A DNA stretch of 64,000 nucleotides from Bog-756 sp963730685 (GCA_963730685.1 CAVSSP010000001.1:1302001-1366000); one strand, 5' to 3'. Positions 28,883 to 38,427 are shown, counted from the first letter of the stretch. A program made the numbers and translations. Notes: generated by a model from the sequence alone, not told the origin.

Positions 28883-30136
28883 ATGAGGACCCTGGTGATC
28901 GCCGGAGAGTATCCCTGGCCGGAGAACAGCGGCTCGCGCATGCGATTGGCGACCACCCTGCGCGGGCTTCGTCGGTGTGGGCCCACAGAGCTCTTCTCGG
29001 TCGTCCCGAACGTGCGGACGGAGTTCGGTGATCCCGATCCCCAGCTGGGGTTGTCCAGGGCCGGGCGGGTCGGAGTCGACGACCGTCCCGCTTCGGGTCC
29101 CGGTGCGATCCGGTCGGCGGCACGGATCGACACCCCGCTGGCGCTGCCGGTGCGGGACAGCGCGTCGGCGTCGCAGGCGCTGGCCCGCTTCATGCACGGC
29201 CACTACGACCTGATCTGGTACTTCGGGATCCGGCCCTGGGCCTTGGTCGGGGGCCTGGAGTCGTCGCCGACGGTACTCGACGTCGACGATCTCGAGGACC
29301 AGAAGATCGCCGCTCGGCTCGCCATTCCCCGCTCGCCGGCGCGCACCCGCCTCACCGGACTCCGGCGATCAGCCGCCCGCCTCTTCTCCGAAGAGGAGAT
29401 GCGGCGGTGGCGCCGGCTCTACCGGGTGGCCGGCTCCCAGTCGGCGGCCACGGTGGTGTGCAGCGACCTCGACGCCCGTCGGGCGACGCAGCACGGGATC
29501 CCGAGGGCCGAGGTGATCCCCAACGGATACCGACGGGTCGTCGAGCCCGATGGCCATCCGGGGCGGAGGCCGGTCCACCAATCGCCGACGGTCCTGTTCC
29601 AGGGCACCCTGCGGTACCCGCCCAACGCCGATGCCGCCCGGTTCCTGGTCGAGCAGGTCGGACCGGTCCTGCGCACGCTGGTGTCCGGCGTCGAGATCCG
29701 GTTGGTCGGGCTCAGCACCCCGGGGCTCTCGATGCTCGACTCGCCGCCGGCAGTCACCATGGTCGGGCAGGTCCCTGACATCGACGTCGAGCTGACCCGT
29801 GCGGACCTCGTCGTGGTACCCATCAGATTCGGGAGCGGCACCCGGCTCAAGGTGCTGGAGGCCTTCGCTCACCGGATCCCCGTCGTCTCGACCACGCTCG
29901 GCGCCGAAGGCCTCGGTGCCCTGGACGGCGTCCACCTACTGATCGAGGACGAGCCGGCTGCCATGGCGGCGGCTTGTGCCCGGCTGCTGTCCGACCCCGA
30001 GCTGGGTGAGCGGCTGACCGACAGTGCCCACCGCCTGTTCCTCGAGCAGTTCCAGAGCGACGTCGTCGAGGCCAGGATCGCCGCTCTGGCCGAGCGGGTG
30101 GCGACGAGCGCTCAGCAGCCGGCCAGCCGGCGGTAG
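28883..30136 (+). CDS. GT4-family glycosyltransferase
   Basis: 417 residues. The N-terminal half begins VIAGEYPWPENSGSRMRL, matching the glycine-rich acceptor loop of sugar GT-B enzymes; LDVDDLEDQK follows. The donor half has VLFQGTLRYPPNADAARFL, VEIRLVG and VVPIRFGSGTRLKVLEAFAHRIPVVST, the E-x7-E region. No membrane helix. The gene stands alone on the plus strand and its end overlaps the convergent GT4 gene by 25 bp. Sugar and acceptor are unknown. Confidence 0.87.
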   Translation: MRTLVIAGEYPWPENSGSRMRLATTLRGLRRCGPTELFSVVPNVRTEFGDPDPQLGLSRAGRVGVDDRPASGPGAIRSAARIDTPLALPVRDSASASQALARFMHGHYDLIWYFGIRPWALVGGLESSPTVLDVDDLEDQKIAARLAIPRSPARTRLTGLRRSAARLFSEEEMRRWRRLYRVAGSQSAATVVCSDLDARRATQHGIPRAEVIPNGYRRVVEPDGHPGRRPVHQSPTVLFQGTLRYPPNADAARFLVEQVGPVLRTLVSGVEIRLVGLSTPGLSMLDSPPAVTMVGQVPDIDVELTRADLVVVPIRFGSGTRLKVLEAFAHRIPVVSTTLGAEGLGALDGVHLLIEDEPAAMAAACARLLSDPELGERLTDSAHRLFLEQFQSDVVEARIAALAERVATSAQQPASRR

Positions 30137-31293
30137 ATGCCCTCGACCTCACGACTGGCCACCGACACGTCGAACATGGCGCTGCGCTGCAGTGCCTGCT
30201 CGCCCAGGTGCACCCTCAACTCCGGATCCGAGCACAGTCGCTCGAGGGCCCGTGCCAACTCCGAGGCGCTCCCCGGGGCGATCACGATGCCATCGGTTCC
30301 GTCGGTGATGACCTGGGGCACCCCACCGACGGCGGTGGCGATGACCACCGCTCCCACGCTGGTCGCCTCCATCAGGACGACGGGCATGCCCTCCTGGTGG
30401 GAGGGGAGGACGAAGATGTCGGAGCCGCACAGGAGCCGGAGGACGTCCTCGCGGTGGCCGAGGAACGTGAACCGGTCGTCCAGGTCGAGTTGGTGGAGCC
30501 GGGCCCGGAGCTCGTCGTCGAGGGGCCCTCTCCCGGCGGCGGCGAAGGAGATGGGGAGTCCCCGATCGGCCACCAGCCGGGCCGCGTCCAACAGCACGTC
30601 GTAGCCCTTCTCCGGCCGCAGGTTGGAGACGGTCAGGGCCAGCAGGTGACCGTCGGGCACCGAGAGCTCGGACCGGACCTGGCGACGGACATCGTCGCGT
30701 CGGGCCATCAGGGCCTCGGCTCCGGAGAGGTCAACCCCGTGCACGATCACCCGCGCCCGCGACTTCAACCCGGCGGGGAGCGCGTCGTGCGCCGCCTGTG
30801 AGACGACGATGAGCGACTGGTCGAGTCCGATGGTCGACCGGTTGAGCACCTTGATCAGCACGGCCATCCTGTCCCACACGCTGTGTTCGGTGTAGACGAT
30901 GGCCGGGCGCGCATCTTTGGGGATGGTCGCCACCACCAGCCGACCCAGCGCGGCGGTGTAGGGAAGGTGGAAGTGGACCACGTCGAAGGATCCGTCGCGG
31001 ATCAAGGTGCGCAGCCGGGCCATCCACCGGAGGTCCCAGTTCCCCGGCGCGCCGAGTGAGTGCACGGGGGTCCCGGTGGCGGCGACGTTCGGCACCAGCC
31101 CGTCCTCGGCCTCCAGCACGTAGGCCACCTCGTACTCGAAGGCCCGGCGGTCGCGGCTGGCCACCATGTCCACCAGCAGGCGCTCGGCGCCGCCGTAGCC
31201 CAGGCACTTGATGACCAGGAGCACTCGGATGCGACGGCCGTCGTCAGGGCCCGCACGTTCGCCGGAATTGATGGCCCTCCCCCCCGTACTCAC
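30112..31293 (-). CDS. GT4-family glycosyltransferase
   Basis: 393 residues from GTG 31293; an ATG at 31365 would add 24 atypical residues and run into the opposite promoter. LLVIKCLGYGGAERLL is the classic acceptor loop with Gly-Gly-Ala-Glu. VVHFHLPYTA and TEHSVWDR supply acceptor-side His; LTVSNLRPEKGYDVLL and SHQEGMPVVLMEATSVGAVVIAT make up the donor site. It lies divergent from the ABC exporter genes, which suggests shared control with export. Confidence 0.88.
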   Translation of the reverse strand: MSTGGRAINSGERAGPDDGRRIRVLLVIKCLGYGGAERLLVDMVASRDRRAFEYEVAYVLEAEDGLVPNVAATGTPVHSLGAPGNWDLRWMARLRTLIRDGSFDVVHFHLPYTAALGRLVVATIPKDARPAIVYTEHSVWDRMAVLIKVLNRSTIGLDQSLIVVSQAAHDALPAGLKSRARVIVHGVDLSGAEALMARRDDVRRQVRSELSVPDGHLLALTVSNLRPEKGYDVLLDAARLVADRGLPISFAAAGRGPLDDELRARLHQLDLDDRFTFLGHREDVLRLLCGSDIFVLPSHQEGMPVVLMEATSVGAVVIATAVGGVPQVITDGTDGIVIAPGSASELARALERLCSDPELRVHLGEQALQRSAMFDVSVASREVEGIYRRLAGC

Positions 31294-31448
31294 CCGCCGA
31301 TGGTACCTTTCGACCAGCACGCTCCGTCGCAATTTTGCCGCCACTCCGCCAACCTGGGGTACCATGCACCTTCGCCGGTTTTGTGTCGTGGACGGCCCCT
31401 GGTTCCGGGCCGAGGGGGGTTGCGTCGTTGATTGTTGAGCCAGGCCCG

Positions 31449-32420
31449 ATGGAGCCTTTGAGCCGCGATCTGCTGCAGGTGACGGATCTCTCGTCCATCC
31501 CGGACGAGCCTGCCGACGACATCATCTACCACCACAAGGTGAGGGTGATCGACTCGGCGCGCGGGCTGTGGGCCCACCGCGAGATCATGTACACCCTGGC
31601 CGAGCGCGATTTCCGGGCCCAGTACAAACAGGCCACGTTGGGGATCCTGTGGGCCGTGCTCAGCCCGCTGGCGACGTTGGCCATCCTGGTGGTGGTGTTC
31701 CAGCGGGTCAAGGCGTTCCCCACCCAGGGTGTGCCGTATGCCCTCTACGCCTTCGTCGGCATTCTGTGCTGGAGCTTCTTCGCCTCCTCGCTGGGGAGCG
31801 GCGGGAACTCACTCCTGGCCAACAAGGCGCTGATGGCCAAGACGCAGTTCCCACGGGAGTGCTTCCCTCTCGAGACGATGCTGGTCACCGCGCTCAACAC
31901 GGTGCTCTCCTGGGTGCCCCTGGTCATCTTGTTCGTCATGTTCGGCCGGGCGCCGGCGGTCGCCACCCTGTGGGTGCCGCTCTTCATGCTCATCGAGGTG
32001 GTGTTCGCCGCCGGCATCACCCTGGCCGTGGCCAGTCTGATCATCCAGATGCGCGACCTGGTCCAGGTGCTGCCCATCATCATCTCGCTGGGCATCTTCG
32101 TCACCCCGGTGATCTGGCCCTTCTACTACATCCCGGTCCACTACCACCTGGCCGGCGGCCACTACGTCAAGGCGCACGTGGTGGCGGGCAACCTCGTCCA
32201 CGCCCACTGGATCGGTGGGATCTACGTCAACCTCCAGGCGGTCTACGGCTTCTTCAACCCGTTGGGACCGGTCATCTCCAGCGTGCGCACGACCATGCTG
32301 CTCGGCCACAATCCCAGCTGGATCCCGTTGATCGCCGCCTTCGTCGGGGCGTTCGTCTACCTGGCCCTGGGCTACAGGATCTTCAAGCGGTTCGAGGTGA
32401 ACTTTGCCGACATTGCCTGA
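31449..32420 (+). CDS. wzm: ABC-2 type polysaccharide export permease
   Basis: 323 residues from ATG 31449 (TTG 31428, behind a G-rich site, is an alternative). Six helices with the amphipathic entry segment IMYTLAERDFRAQYKQATLGILWAVLSPL, the family signature before helix one. MAKTQFPRECFPLETMLVT and the late ISLGIFVTPVIWPFYYIP are also typical of Wzm/TagG/RfbD permeases. With the overlapping ATPase it forms a transporter that moves finished lipid-linked glycan across the membrane. The loop before the last helices is longer than usual and His-rich (HYHLAGGHYVKAHVVAG). Confidence 0.9.
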   Translation: MEPLSRDLLQVTDLSSIPDEPADDIIYHHKVRVIDSARGLWAHREIMYTLAERDFRAQYKQATLGILWAVLSPLATLAILVVVFQRVKAFPTQGVPYALYAFVGILCWSFFASSLGSGGNSLLANKALMAKTQFPRECFPLETMLVTALNTVLSWVPLVILFVMFGRAPAVATLWVPLFMLIEVVFAAGITLAVASLIIQMRDLVQVLPIIISLGIFVTPVIWPFYYIPVHYHLAGGHYVKAHVVAGNLVHAHWIGGIYVNLQAVYGFFNPLGPVISSVRTTMLLGHNPSWIPLIAAFVGAFVYLALGYRIFKRFEVNFADIA

Positions 32421-33594
32421 TGGCAGCATCCGCGTCGAGCACGTCTGGAAGAAGTTCCGGGCCGACCGTTCGGTGCCCCTGTTCTACGACCAGATGCGTC
32501 GGCTGGGGCGGTCCGCCTTCCAGCGGAACCACCAGTACCGATGGGTGCTGAAGGACGTCAACCTGGAGGTCGAGCCGGGCGGCACGCTGGCGCTGATCGG
32601 CATCAACGGCTCGGGCAAGACGACGCTGTTGAAGATCCTGAGCCAGGTGACGTACCAGACGGCGGGGATCTGCGAGGTCCGGGGCCGGATCGGCGCCCTG
32701 CTCAGCGTGACCGCCGGGCTCCACCCGGACCTGACGGGACGGGAGAACGTCTACCTCTACGGCGCCGTCCTCGGCATGGGACGGGAGAACATCCGCAAGC
32801 GCTTCGACGACATCGTCGAGTTCGCCGGCCTCGAAGAGGCGATCGACCGCCAGGTGAAGTTCTTCTCCATGGGCATGCAGATGCGGCTGGGCTTCTCGAT
32901 CGCCGCCTACCTCGAGCCCGACGTGCTGCTCGTCGACGAGGTGCTGTCAGTGGGTGACGCCAACTTCCAGCAGAAGTGCCTGAACCGCATCGGCGAGATC
33001 GTCCGGTCGGGGACCACGCTGCTCTACGTGTCCCACGACCTGGCGTCGGTCGAGGCGTCCTGCGAGCGGGCGGTGTGGCTGTCGGACGCCGTCGTCATGG
33101 CGTCGGGGCCGACCAAGGACGTGGTGACCAAGTACCGCACCGCCGTCGAGCGCAACGCCACCGTGCTCACCACCAAGGACGGCGTGGTCCGGGTGCTGAA
33201 GGCGGAGATCGCGGCGTCGGACGGCGGCCAGCTCCGGTCGGAGTGCGAAGTCGAGGTGTGCTTGACCCTCAACGCTCCCGAGCGGGCCGATGCCAGCTTC
33301 TTCATCGGCATCTCGCAGGGCACCGCCTTCCCGATGTTCGTGATCGACTTCACCGGCACCATGCCGGCGGGGGACTTCGAGGTCCGGTGCCAACTCGGCT
33401 ACCTGCCGCTGCCCAAGGGCCACTACTCGCTGTGGACGGCGATCACCGGCTACCCGCGCGGCCGGCGCGATCCCTACCTGCCCTGGCAGCCGGTCATCTC
33501 GTTCGACGCCTTCGGGCCGGACCGCTTCGAGCCCCCCGAGGGAGTGATGGCCCTGTCGCCGATCTACGTCGGCGCCAAATGGCAGATCGTCTGA
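32404..33594 (+). CDS. wzt: ABC exporter ATPase with C-terminal glycan-recognition domain
   Basis: 396 residues, starting at TTG 32404 within the end of the permease gene (17-bp overlap). The ATPase domain (about 10-245) has Walker A GINGSGKTT near 64-72, the FSMGMQMRLGF signature and Walker B VLLVDEVLSVGD, with the H-loop in LYVSHDLASVE. Residues about 260-396 form an extra beta domain like Wzt-C, which in characterised systems recognises the modified end of the O-polysaccharide. That implies a specific terminal cap on the exported chain. Confidence 0.92.
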   Translation: MPTLPDGSIRVEHVWKKFRADRSVPLFYDQMRRLGRSAFQRNHQYRWVLKDVNLEVEPGGTLALIGINGSGKTTLLKILSQVTYQTAGICEVRGRIGALLSVTAGLHPDLTGRENVYLYGAVLGMGRENIRKRFDDIVEFAGLEEAIDRQVKFFSMGMQMRLGFSIAAYLEPDVLLVDEVLSVGDANFQQKCLNRIGEIVRSGTTLLYVSHDLASVEASCERAVWLSDAVVMASGPTKDVVTKYRTAVERNATVLTTKDGVVRVLKAEIAASDGGQLRSECEVEVCLTLNAPERADASFFIGISQGTAFPMFVIDFTGTMPAGDFEVRCQLGYLPLPKGHYSLWTAITGYPRGRRDPYLPWQPVISFDAFGPDRFEPPEGVMALSPIYVGAKWQIV

Positions 33595-33597
33595 GCC

Positions 33598-34434
33598 TCA
33601 GGGGAAGAACACGCCTTCGGAGGCGGAGCCGACGAGGCGTCCCAGGCGGGTCCCCGCCGTGCGGGCCCACTCGATGCGTCGCTGGGCCTGCAGGAGCAGG
33701 GGAAGCGACACCACCAGCCACACCCACGACTTGAAGGCACCGGACAGATCCCGGCGGGCACCGTCCCTTCGGTAACGGGCGTGCAGCATGGGACCGCTGC
33801 GGCCGTAGTCGAATGCCTGGCGGAAGACCTCACCGAACCGGGCGCGTGCCCGCTTGGCCACCACGGCGTCCGGGGCGATGGCGAAGCGGAACCCCTGGAG
33901 CTGCAGCCGCCAGCACAGGTCGATGTCCTCCCCCGGGAGCCGCTCCTCGGCGAAGCCGCCCACGCTCTCGAACGCCCGGCGCCGGACGGCGAGATTGGCG
34001 CCCAACCCGGCCGGCAGGAAACCCAGCTGCCGGAACGCTGCCGGCACCGACCGTGAGGGTGCGATCCCGTTCAGTGACCAGAAGTCGAACGCACCGGCCA
34101 CCACGTCGGCATCCTGCAGTCCCTCGACGCACGAGGCCAGCCATCCGGCGTGCACGCAGTCGTCGGCGTCACAGAAGGCCAGGAGGTCACCCTTGGCCGC
34201 CTTGACGCCGGCATTGCGGGCCAGCGGCGCTCCCTGCACGACTGATGCGTCCACGAAGCGGAACCGCTCGCACTTCTCCGACCAGGACAGCGCCAGCTCC
34301 CTGCTTCCGTCGGTGGACCCGTTGTCGGCCACCACGACCTCCCACGGCTCCTCGCACTTCTGGGCCTCCAGGGCCCGCAATTGCTCTTCCAGCCAGGGCA
34401 TTCCGTCTCGCACGGGGAGGATGACGCTGATCAT
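33598..34434 (-). CDS. GT2-family glycosyltransferase
   Basis: 278 residues. GT-A landmarks: ISVILPVRDGMPWL at 2-15, VVADNGSTDGS, the metal site FCDADDC near 91, and the late catalytic region ERLPGEDIDLCWRLQLQG with the Glu-Asp pair. The C-terminus (SWVWLVVSLPLLL) carries one hydrophobic helix that may hold it to the membrane. It ends 3 bp from the convergent Wzt gene. Donor sugar unknown. Confidence 0.87.
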   Translation of the reverse strand: MISVILPVRDGMPWLEEQLRALEAQKCEEPWEVVVADNGSTDGSRELALSWSEKCERFRFVDASVVQGAPLARNAGVKAAKGDLLAFCDADDCVHAGWLASCVEGLQDADVVAGAFDFWSLNGIAPSRSVPAAFRQLGFLPAGLGANLAVRRRAFESVGGFAEERLPGEDIDLCWRLQLQGFRFAIAPDAVVAKRARARFGEVFRQAFDYGRSGPMLHARYRRDGARRDLSGAFKSWVWLVVSLPLLLQAQRRIEWARTAGTRLGRLVGSASEGVFFP

Positions 34435-34603
34435 GTGCCCGACCGGCCGGGGGCATGGTGCGGACCGCCATCCACAGTTTCCCTTCCCATTGCGGTTCCT
34501 CTCGGCCTCGAGCGTCCTGCCATCGTTCGATCGCGATTCGCGGTGGCACCGACGTCCGATCGCGTTGATTCGGGCGCTGTTAGCCTAGCCGGGTGGGCAA
34601 TCC

Positions 34604-35596
34604 ATGAGCAGAAGCACCCGCCCCGCCGGTGACTGTGGGGCCCCGCCCCGCTCGCTCGTGGACGGGGTGACGGCGGTGGTGCTGACGTTCATGCGGCCGC
34701 GACTGGCCGGTGATGTCACCCGGGCCCTCCTCGAGCGCGAGCGCCTCCCCGGTGGGAGGGTGGTGGTCGTCGTCAACGGTTCCGGAGGTCTCGACGACTC
34801 CGGCCTCGAAGAGTCGGTCCGGATGCTGCGCCTGGCGCGTAACACCGGCCCGGCCGGAGGGTTCCGGGCCGGGTTGGTGGAGGCGTTCGCCGATCCGGCC
34901 GTGCGTTGGGCCTACCTGTGTGAGGACGATGTGGGTCTGTTCTCGCTGCCGGTGCCCCGCCTGGCATCGGTACTCGGGCGGATCGAGGCGCTCGAGGCGG
35001 CCGGTCGGGACACGGACCGACCGGTCGGCGCGGTGGTGTCCTACGGACGGCGGTTCGTCGGGAGGGGATCGCACACGGTCAACGTGGTGCCGCCGGCGGG
35101 GCAACCCGGCGACCTGGCCCCGGTCGACGTGGCCTGTTGGGGGGCGACCCTGGTGTCGCGGGCGGTGGTGGAGGCCGGCATCCTCCCCGACCCGGACTGG
35201 TTCTTCGGCCTCGAGGACTTCGACTTCTTCTGTCGCGTCCGCGAGGCGGGTTTCGAGGTGGTCGTCGACGGTGAGGCGGCGCGGGCGGTGGCTGACCAGC
35301 AGACCTCGTCGGGGCGCGACGCCGCCATCGGCCCGGAGCGCCCGGTCGATGCCGACGAGGCGTGGCGTGCCTACTACCACGCCCGCAACTCACTGCAGCT
35401 CATCCGTCGGCACGGTCATCCGTCGTGGTACGTGTGGCAGGTCCTCTATGCCGCCCGCCACCTGCAGGCGGCCCGCGGCGGTGCCGAGCGGCGCGCCATC
35501 GTCGACGGTGTGTGGGACGGGCTGCGGGCCCGGACCGGTGAGGACCCTCGCTACGGGCGGAGCGTGGGGGAGTTCGGACCGTCGTCGGCGAGGTAG
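34604..35596 (+). CDS. GT2-family glycosyltransferase, galactofuranosyltransferase (GlfT2)-like, copy 1
   Basis: 330 residues. Features: TAVVLTFMRP, VVVVNGSGG, RNTGPAGGFRAG, the acidic site LCEDDVGL near 105, WFFGLEDFDFFCR with the catalytic acid, and AYYHARN near 260. The RN-x-GPAGG and YYxARN motifs are shared with the gene at 38428 and with GlfT2-like enzymes that use UDP-galactofuranose. No UDP-galactopyranose mutase is visible here, so the donor remains inferred. The 3' end overlaps the first sulfotransferase gene by 46 bp. Confidence 0.82.
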   Translation: MSRSTRPAGDCGAPPRSLVDGVTAVVLTFMRPRLAGDVTRALLERERLPGGRVVVVVNGSGGLDDSGLEESVRMLRLARNTGPAGGFRAGLVEAFADPAVRWAYLCEDDVGLFSLPVPRLASVLGRIEALEAAGRDTDRPVGAVVSYGRRFVGRGSHTVNVVPPAGQPGDLAPVDVACWGATLVSRAVVEAGILPDPDWFFGLEDFDFFCRVREAGFEVVVDGEAARAVADQQTSSGRDAAIGPERPVDADEAWRAYYHARNSLQLIRRHGHPSWYVWQVLYAARHLQAARGGAERRAIVDGVWDGLRARTGEDPRYGRSVGEFGPSSAR

Positions 35597-36435
35597 GAGA
35601 AGTGGGGCCAGAGGTGCAGGTCAACCTGGGGAGCCAGCTTCGCCAGTGCCCGGACGTCGGGCTCGTAGGCGTCGCGCAGGCGTTCGGTGACCTCGGGGTC
35701 CAACTCGGCCCGGGCGCGTGCCGGTGGTCGCGGACCGTCGACGGCGGGCGGGCGGTGGTCCGCCAGCCCGAGGAACCGGGTCGTTTCCCGGTACTGCCGG
35801 GCCGGGTCGGCGACGCAGCGCTCGTACTGGAGGATCATGAGTTGCTCGGCGGGGAACCAGCGGAGCCACTGCGTCAAGGCCTGGTGGTAGAAGCCGCGGG
35901 ACATGGCGTCGGCCACCGACGGTGACGAGGCGGGCTGTCCCATACGGGCCTGGTGGTCGAGACCGGAACGGAAGCGGTCGATCGGGTCCCGCAGCAGCAC
36001 CAGCAGCCGGGCCGACGGTGCGGCTGCTGCCAGCAGGGGGGCCACCCAGGGGAGGGAGAGATAGTCCGGGGTCCATTCGCCGGTGAGCGACCCGGTCCTG
36101 CGGGGGAACCAGGCGTGGTAGCGCTCGATGTCCGGCGGTCCGAACGGCTTGTCGCCGAAGCGGTCGAAGAAGTGTCGCTCCTTGTGCAGGCCCTCGGGCG
36201 AGGAGACGTCCGGATGCGAGGCGAGTAGTTCGTACCACCAGGTGGTCCCGGCCTTCTGGACCCCGATACCGACGAAGTCGGGCGCGCCGGTGACCTCACC
36301 GGTGCGTGGTGCCGGGGGCGTGAAGTCGAACTCCGGCTCCCATGGCGCGTAACGACCCATCCGGTGCAGGACCCGTCGCTGGACGGAGGGGGGAAGGTGG
36401 AGGAATGCCGCCCTGGCGCGGTCGCCCGCACTCAT
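35551..36435 (-). CDS. sulfotransferase (PAPS-dependent), tandem copy A
   Basis: 294 residues from ATG 36435. The 5'-phosphosulfate loop is GIGVQKAGTTWWYELL at about 49-64, with the Lys that contacts PAPS. The 3'-phosphate site is LLRDPIDRFRSGLDHQ near 136-151. HKERHFFDRFG and GEWTPDYL are typical of heparan/NodH-like carbohydrate sulfotransferases. It would transfer sulfate from PAPS to a sugar hydroxyl, and PAPS can be made by the cysDNC genes 8 kb away. It lies 8 bp after copy B and shares long stretches with it, so the pair arose by duplication. Confidence 0.88.
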   Translation of the reverse strand: MSAGDRARAAFLHLPPSVQRRVLHRMGRYAPWEPEFDFTPPAPRTGEVTGAPDFVGIGVQKAGTTWWYELLASHPDVSSPEGLHKERHFFDRFGDKPFGPPDIERYHAWFPRRTGSLTGEWTPDYLSLPWVAPLLAAAAPSARLLVLLRDPIDRFRSGLDHQARMGQPASSPSVADAMSRGFYHQALTQWLRWFPAEQLMILQYERCVADPARQYRETTRFLGLADHRPPAVDGPRPPARARAELDPEVTERLRDAYEPDVRALAKLAPQVDLHLWPHFSYLADDGPNSPTLRP

Positions 36436-36443
36436 GGTGCGAC

Positions 36444-37340
36444 TCACGGTGCGGTCCCGAGGAGGGGACCCGCACTCGGCCACAGCGAGAGATCCAGGGC
36501 CGGAACCAGGCGGGCCACCTCGGCGATGTCCGTCACGAAGAGCTCCTCCAGTCTGGCCAGTGCATCGGCGGGGAGGCCGACCTTCTGCTCGACGGTCCGG
36601 TTGAGCAGGGCCCGGAGGTCGGGGGGCTCGAACTCCGGGTCCAGTCCGAGGTACGTGTAGGTGGCCTGAAGCTGGGCGGCCGGTTGGGCCACGCACGCTT
36701 CGTACTGCATGATGAGGATCCGTTCGGGCGGGAAGCAGCGTTGCCACCGGCACAGCGCGTCGGCGTACAGGCTCCGGCCGATGGCCTCGGCCTGGGTCGA
36801 CCCCACATGATCGGCCCCGTTGCGGATCTGGTGGGCCAGTCCGGACCGGAACCGCTCGACCGGGTCGCGCAGGATCAAGATGAGCTTGGCGTCCGGGGCC
36901 GCCTCGGCCAGCAGGGGCGGTACCCACGGGTAGTAGAAGTAGTCCGGGGTCCACTCGCCGGTGATGGTGCCGACGACGCGGGGAAACCAGTGCTGGTAGT
37001 CGGCCACGTCGGCGGCGCCGAAATGGTCGGCACCGAAGCGGGCGAAGAAGTGCCGCTCCTTGTGGATGGATCGTCGGTCGGACACGTGGGGATGGTCGGT
37101 GATCAGACGGTTCCACCAACTGGTACCGGCCTTCTGCACGCCGATCCCGACGAAGTCCGGCGGTCCGTTCACCTCCCCCGGTTCCAACTCGGGCGTCCGG
37201 TGGTGGTCGTAGCCGAGCTCCCACGCGTAGTACCGGTCGAGGCGGTGCCGGAGGGCACGTCGCAGCGCCGGGGGCACGGACTCGTGCCAGCCGGCCGGCA
37301 GGTCACGCAGTGCCTCGGCGGCGCGTCGACGGAGCCCCAT
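36444..37340 (-). CDS. sulfotransferase (PAPS-dependent), tandem copy B
   Basis: 298 residues from ATG 37340. PDFVGIGVQKAGTSWWNRL gives the 5'-phosphosulfate loop, ILRDPVERFRSGLAHQ the 3'-phosphate site, and HKERHFFARFG, GEWTPDYFYYPWVPPLL and ILIMQYEACV match copy A position by position. Differences are concentrated in the substrate-binding middle and tail, which suggests a second acceptor position. Leftward transcript with copy A and probably the GT-like gene at 37440, 99 bp upstream. Confidence 0.88.
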   Translation of the reverse strand: MGLRRRAAEALRDLPAGWHESVPPALRRALRHRLDRYYAWELGYDHHRTPELEPGEVNGPPDFVGIGVQKAGTSWWNRLITDHPHVSDRRSIHKERHFFARFGADHFGAADVADYQHWFPRVVGTITGEWTPDYFYYPWVPPLLAEAAPDAKLILILRDPVERFRSGLAHQIRNGADHVGSTQAEAIGRSLYADALCRWQRCFPPERILIMQYEACVAQPAAQLQATYTYLGLDPEFEPPDLRALLNRTVEQKVGLPADALARLEELFVTDIAEVARLVPALDLSLWPSAGPLLGTAP

Positions 37341-37439
37341 GGCGCAAGGTTCCCACACCGCGGCACCGGCCGCCACGCATCGGGGACGGCTCGGCACCCT
37401 CCGTGGTCGGGGTTGGGTCCGAGGCTGCGTGGAACCGGC

Positions 37440-38317
37440 TCACGCCACGAACTGGTGGAAGAACTCCGGGTCCGCCACCAGCACGTCGTAGACGCGGTCG
37501 GACATGGCGGTGGCATCGGCCAGGTGGCGCGACTGGTCGGAGCCGGGAAGCTCCTGGCGGATCCCGTGCCAGATGCGACGTGCGTTCTTGACGTTGATCT
37601 TCGCCAGCAGGTCCATCGGTCGTTCGTGACGCTGGCGGTAGAGATGGGCGGTGTCGCGTAGGCGCGGCGAGGCCAGCGAGCCACGCTCGGCCACGTCGAC
37701 ACGCGACACGCGCCGCCGGAATCCGGCGCCGTGGTGGTAGACGTGATCGCCGTAGACGGCGAACCACACCGGATGCAGGTCGTGGGTGTTGGTGCGCAGG
37801 AGCGGGAGCCATTCGACGCCGGCCTCGCGGAGTTGGACGAGCAGTGTGCCGCCGACGTCGGTCACATCCGTCCCGCCGGGGCTCTTCCAGGTCCCTCCGG
37901 CCCGCCAGTCTCCGCCGATCCTGGTCCACAATCCGACCGTGGTCACGCAGAAGCACGGGTGGGGCTGGAGCTCCCCCGGTTCTCCTGGCGGCGCACGGCG
38001 ACAAGGGGGTACCGCTCGAGTTGCTCACCCATCCACCGTCCGATGGGCCGCACCGGAAATGCATCCCCGTCGATGAAGACCAACAGGTCGTCGGGATCGG
38101 CATCCTCGGCCACCAGGCCGGCCAGGCTGTTCAGCTTGTCGGCGTGCATGCCCTCGAAATCCTCCACGACATCGAACCGCCGGCGCTGGGCCGGATCGGT
38201 GATGCCCTCGAGGGACGCCCAGGTGCGGTAGGGGAGCTCGACGTGGCGCTCGAGGTAGTCGAGTTGGGGAGCGATCCACTTCGAGTCCATCCAGTGAACG
38301 GTCACGATGTGGATCAT
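37440..38317 (-). CDS. unnamed GT-A-like protein, copy 2 (paralogue of 12616), frameshifted
   Basis: About 292 residues after restoring one base in a G run near 37972; the rejoined stretch (N-R-G-E-L-Q-P-H-P-C-F-C) matches copy 1. Start ATG 38317, MIHIVTVHWMDSKW. Shared landmarks: LLVFIDGDAFPVRPIG, CFCVTTVGLW, DVGGTLLVQL, LLRTNTHD and VYHHGAGFRRR. It sits directly upstream of the two sulfotransferase genes on the same strand, so it may build or select the sulfated residue. Function beyond a GT-A-like fold is unknown. Confidence 0.6.
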
Positions 38318-38427
38318 CAGTCCCTCTCGGTTGCGGCCGTGGTCGGCAAGGGCGCATCGTACTTCGGTCCCACCGGCCACGGATGCGGCGATAGTGTGCA
38401 CGACGTCGACGGTCGAGTCGGGGGGCA

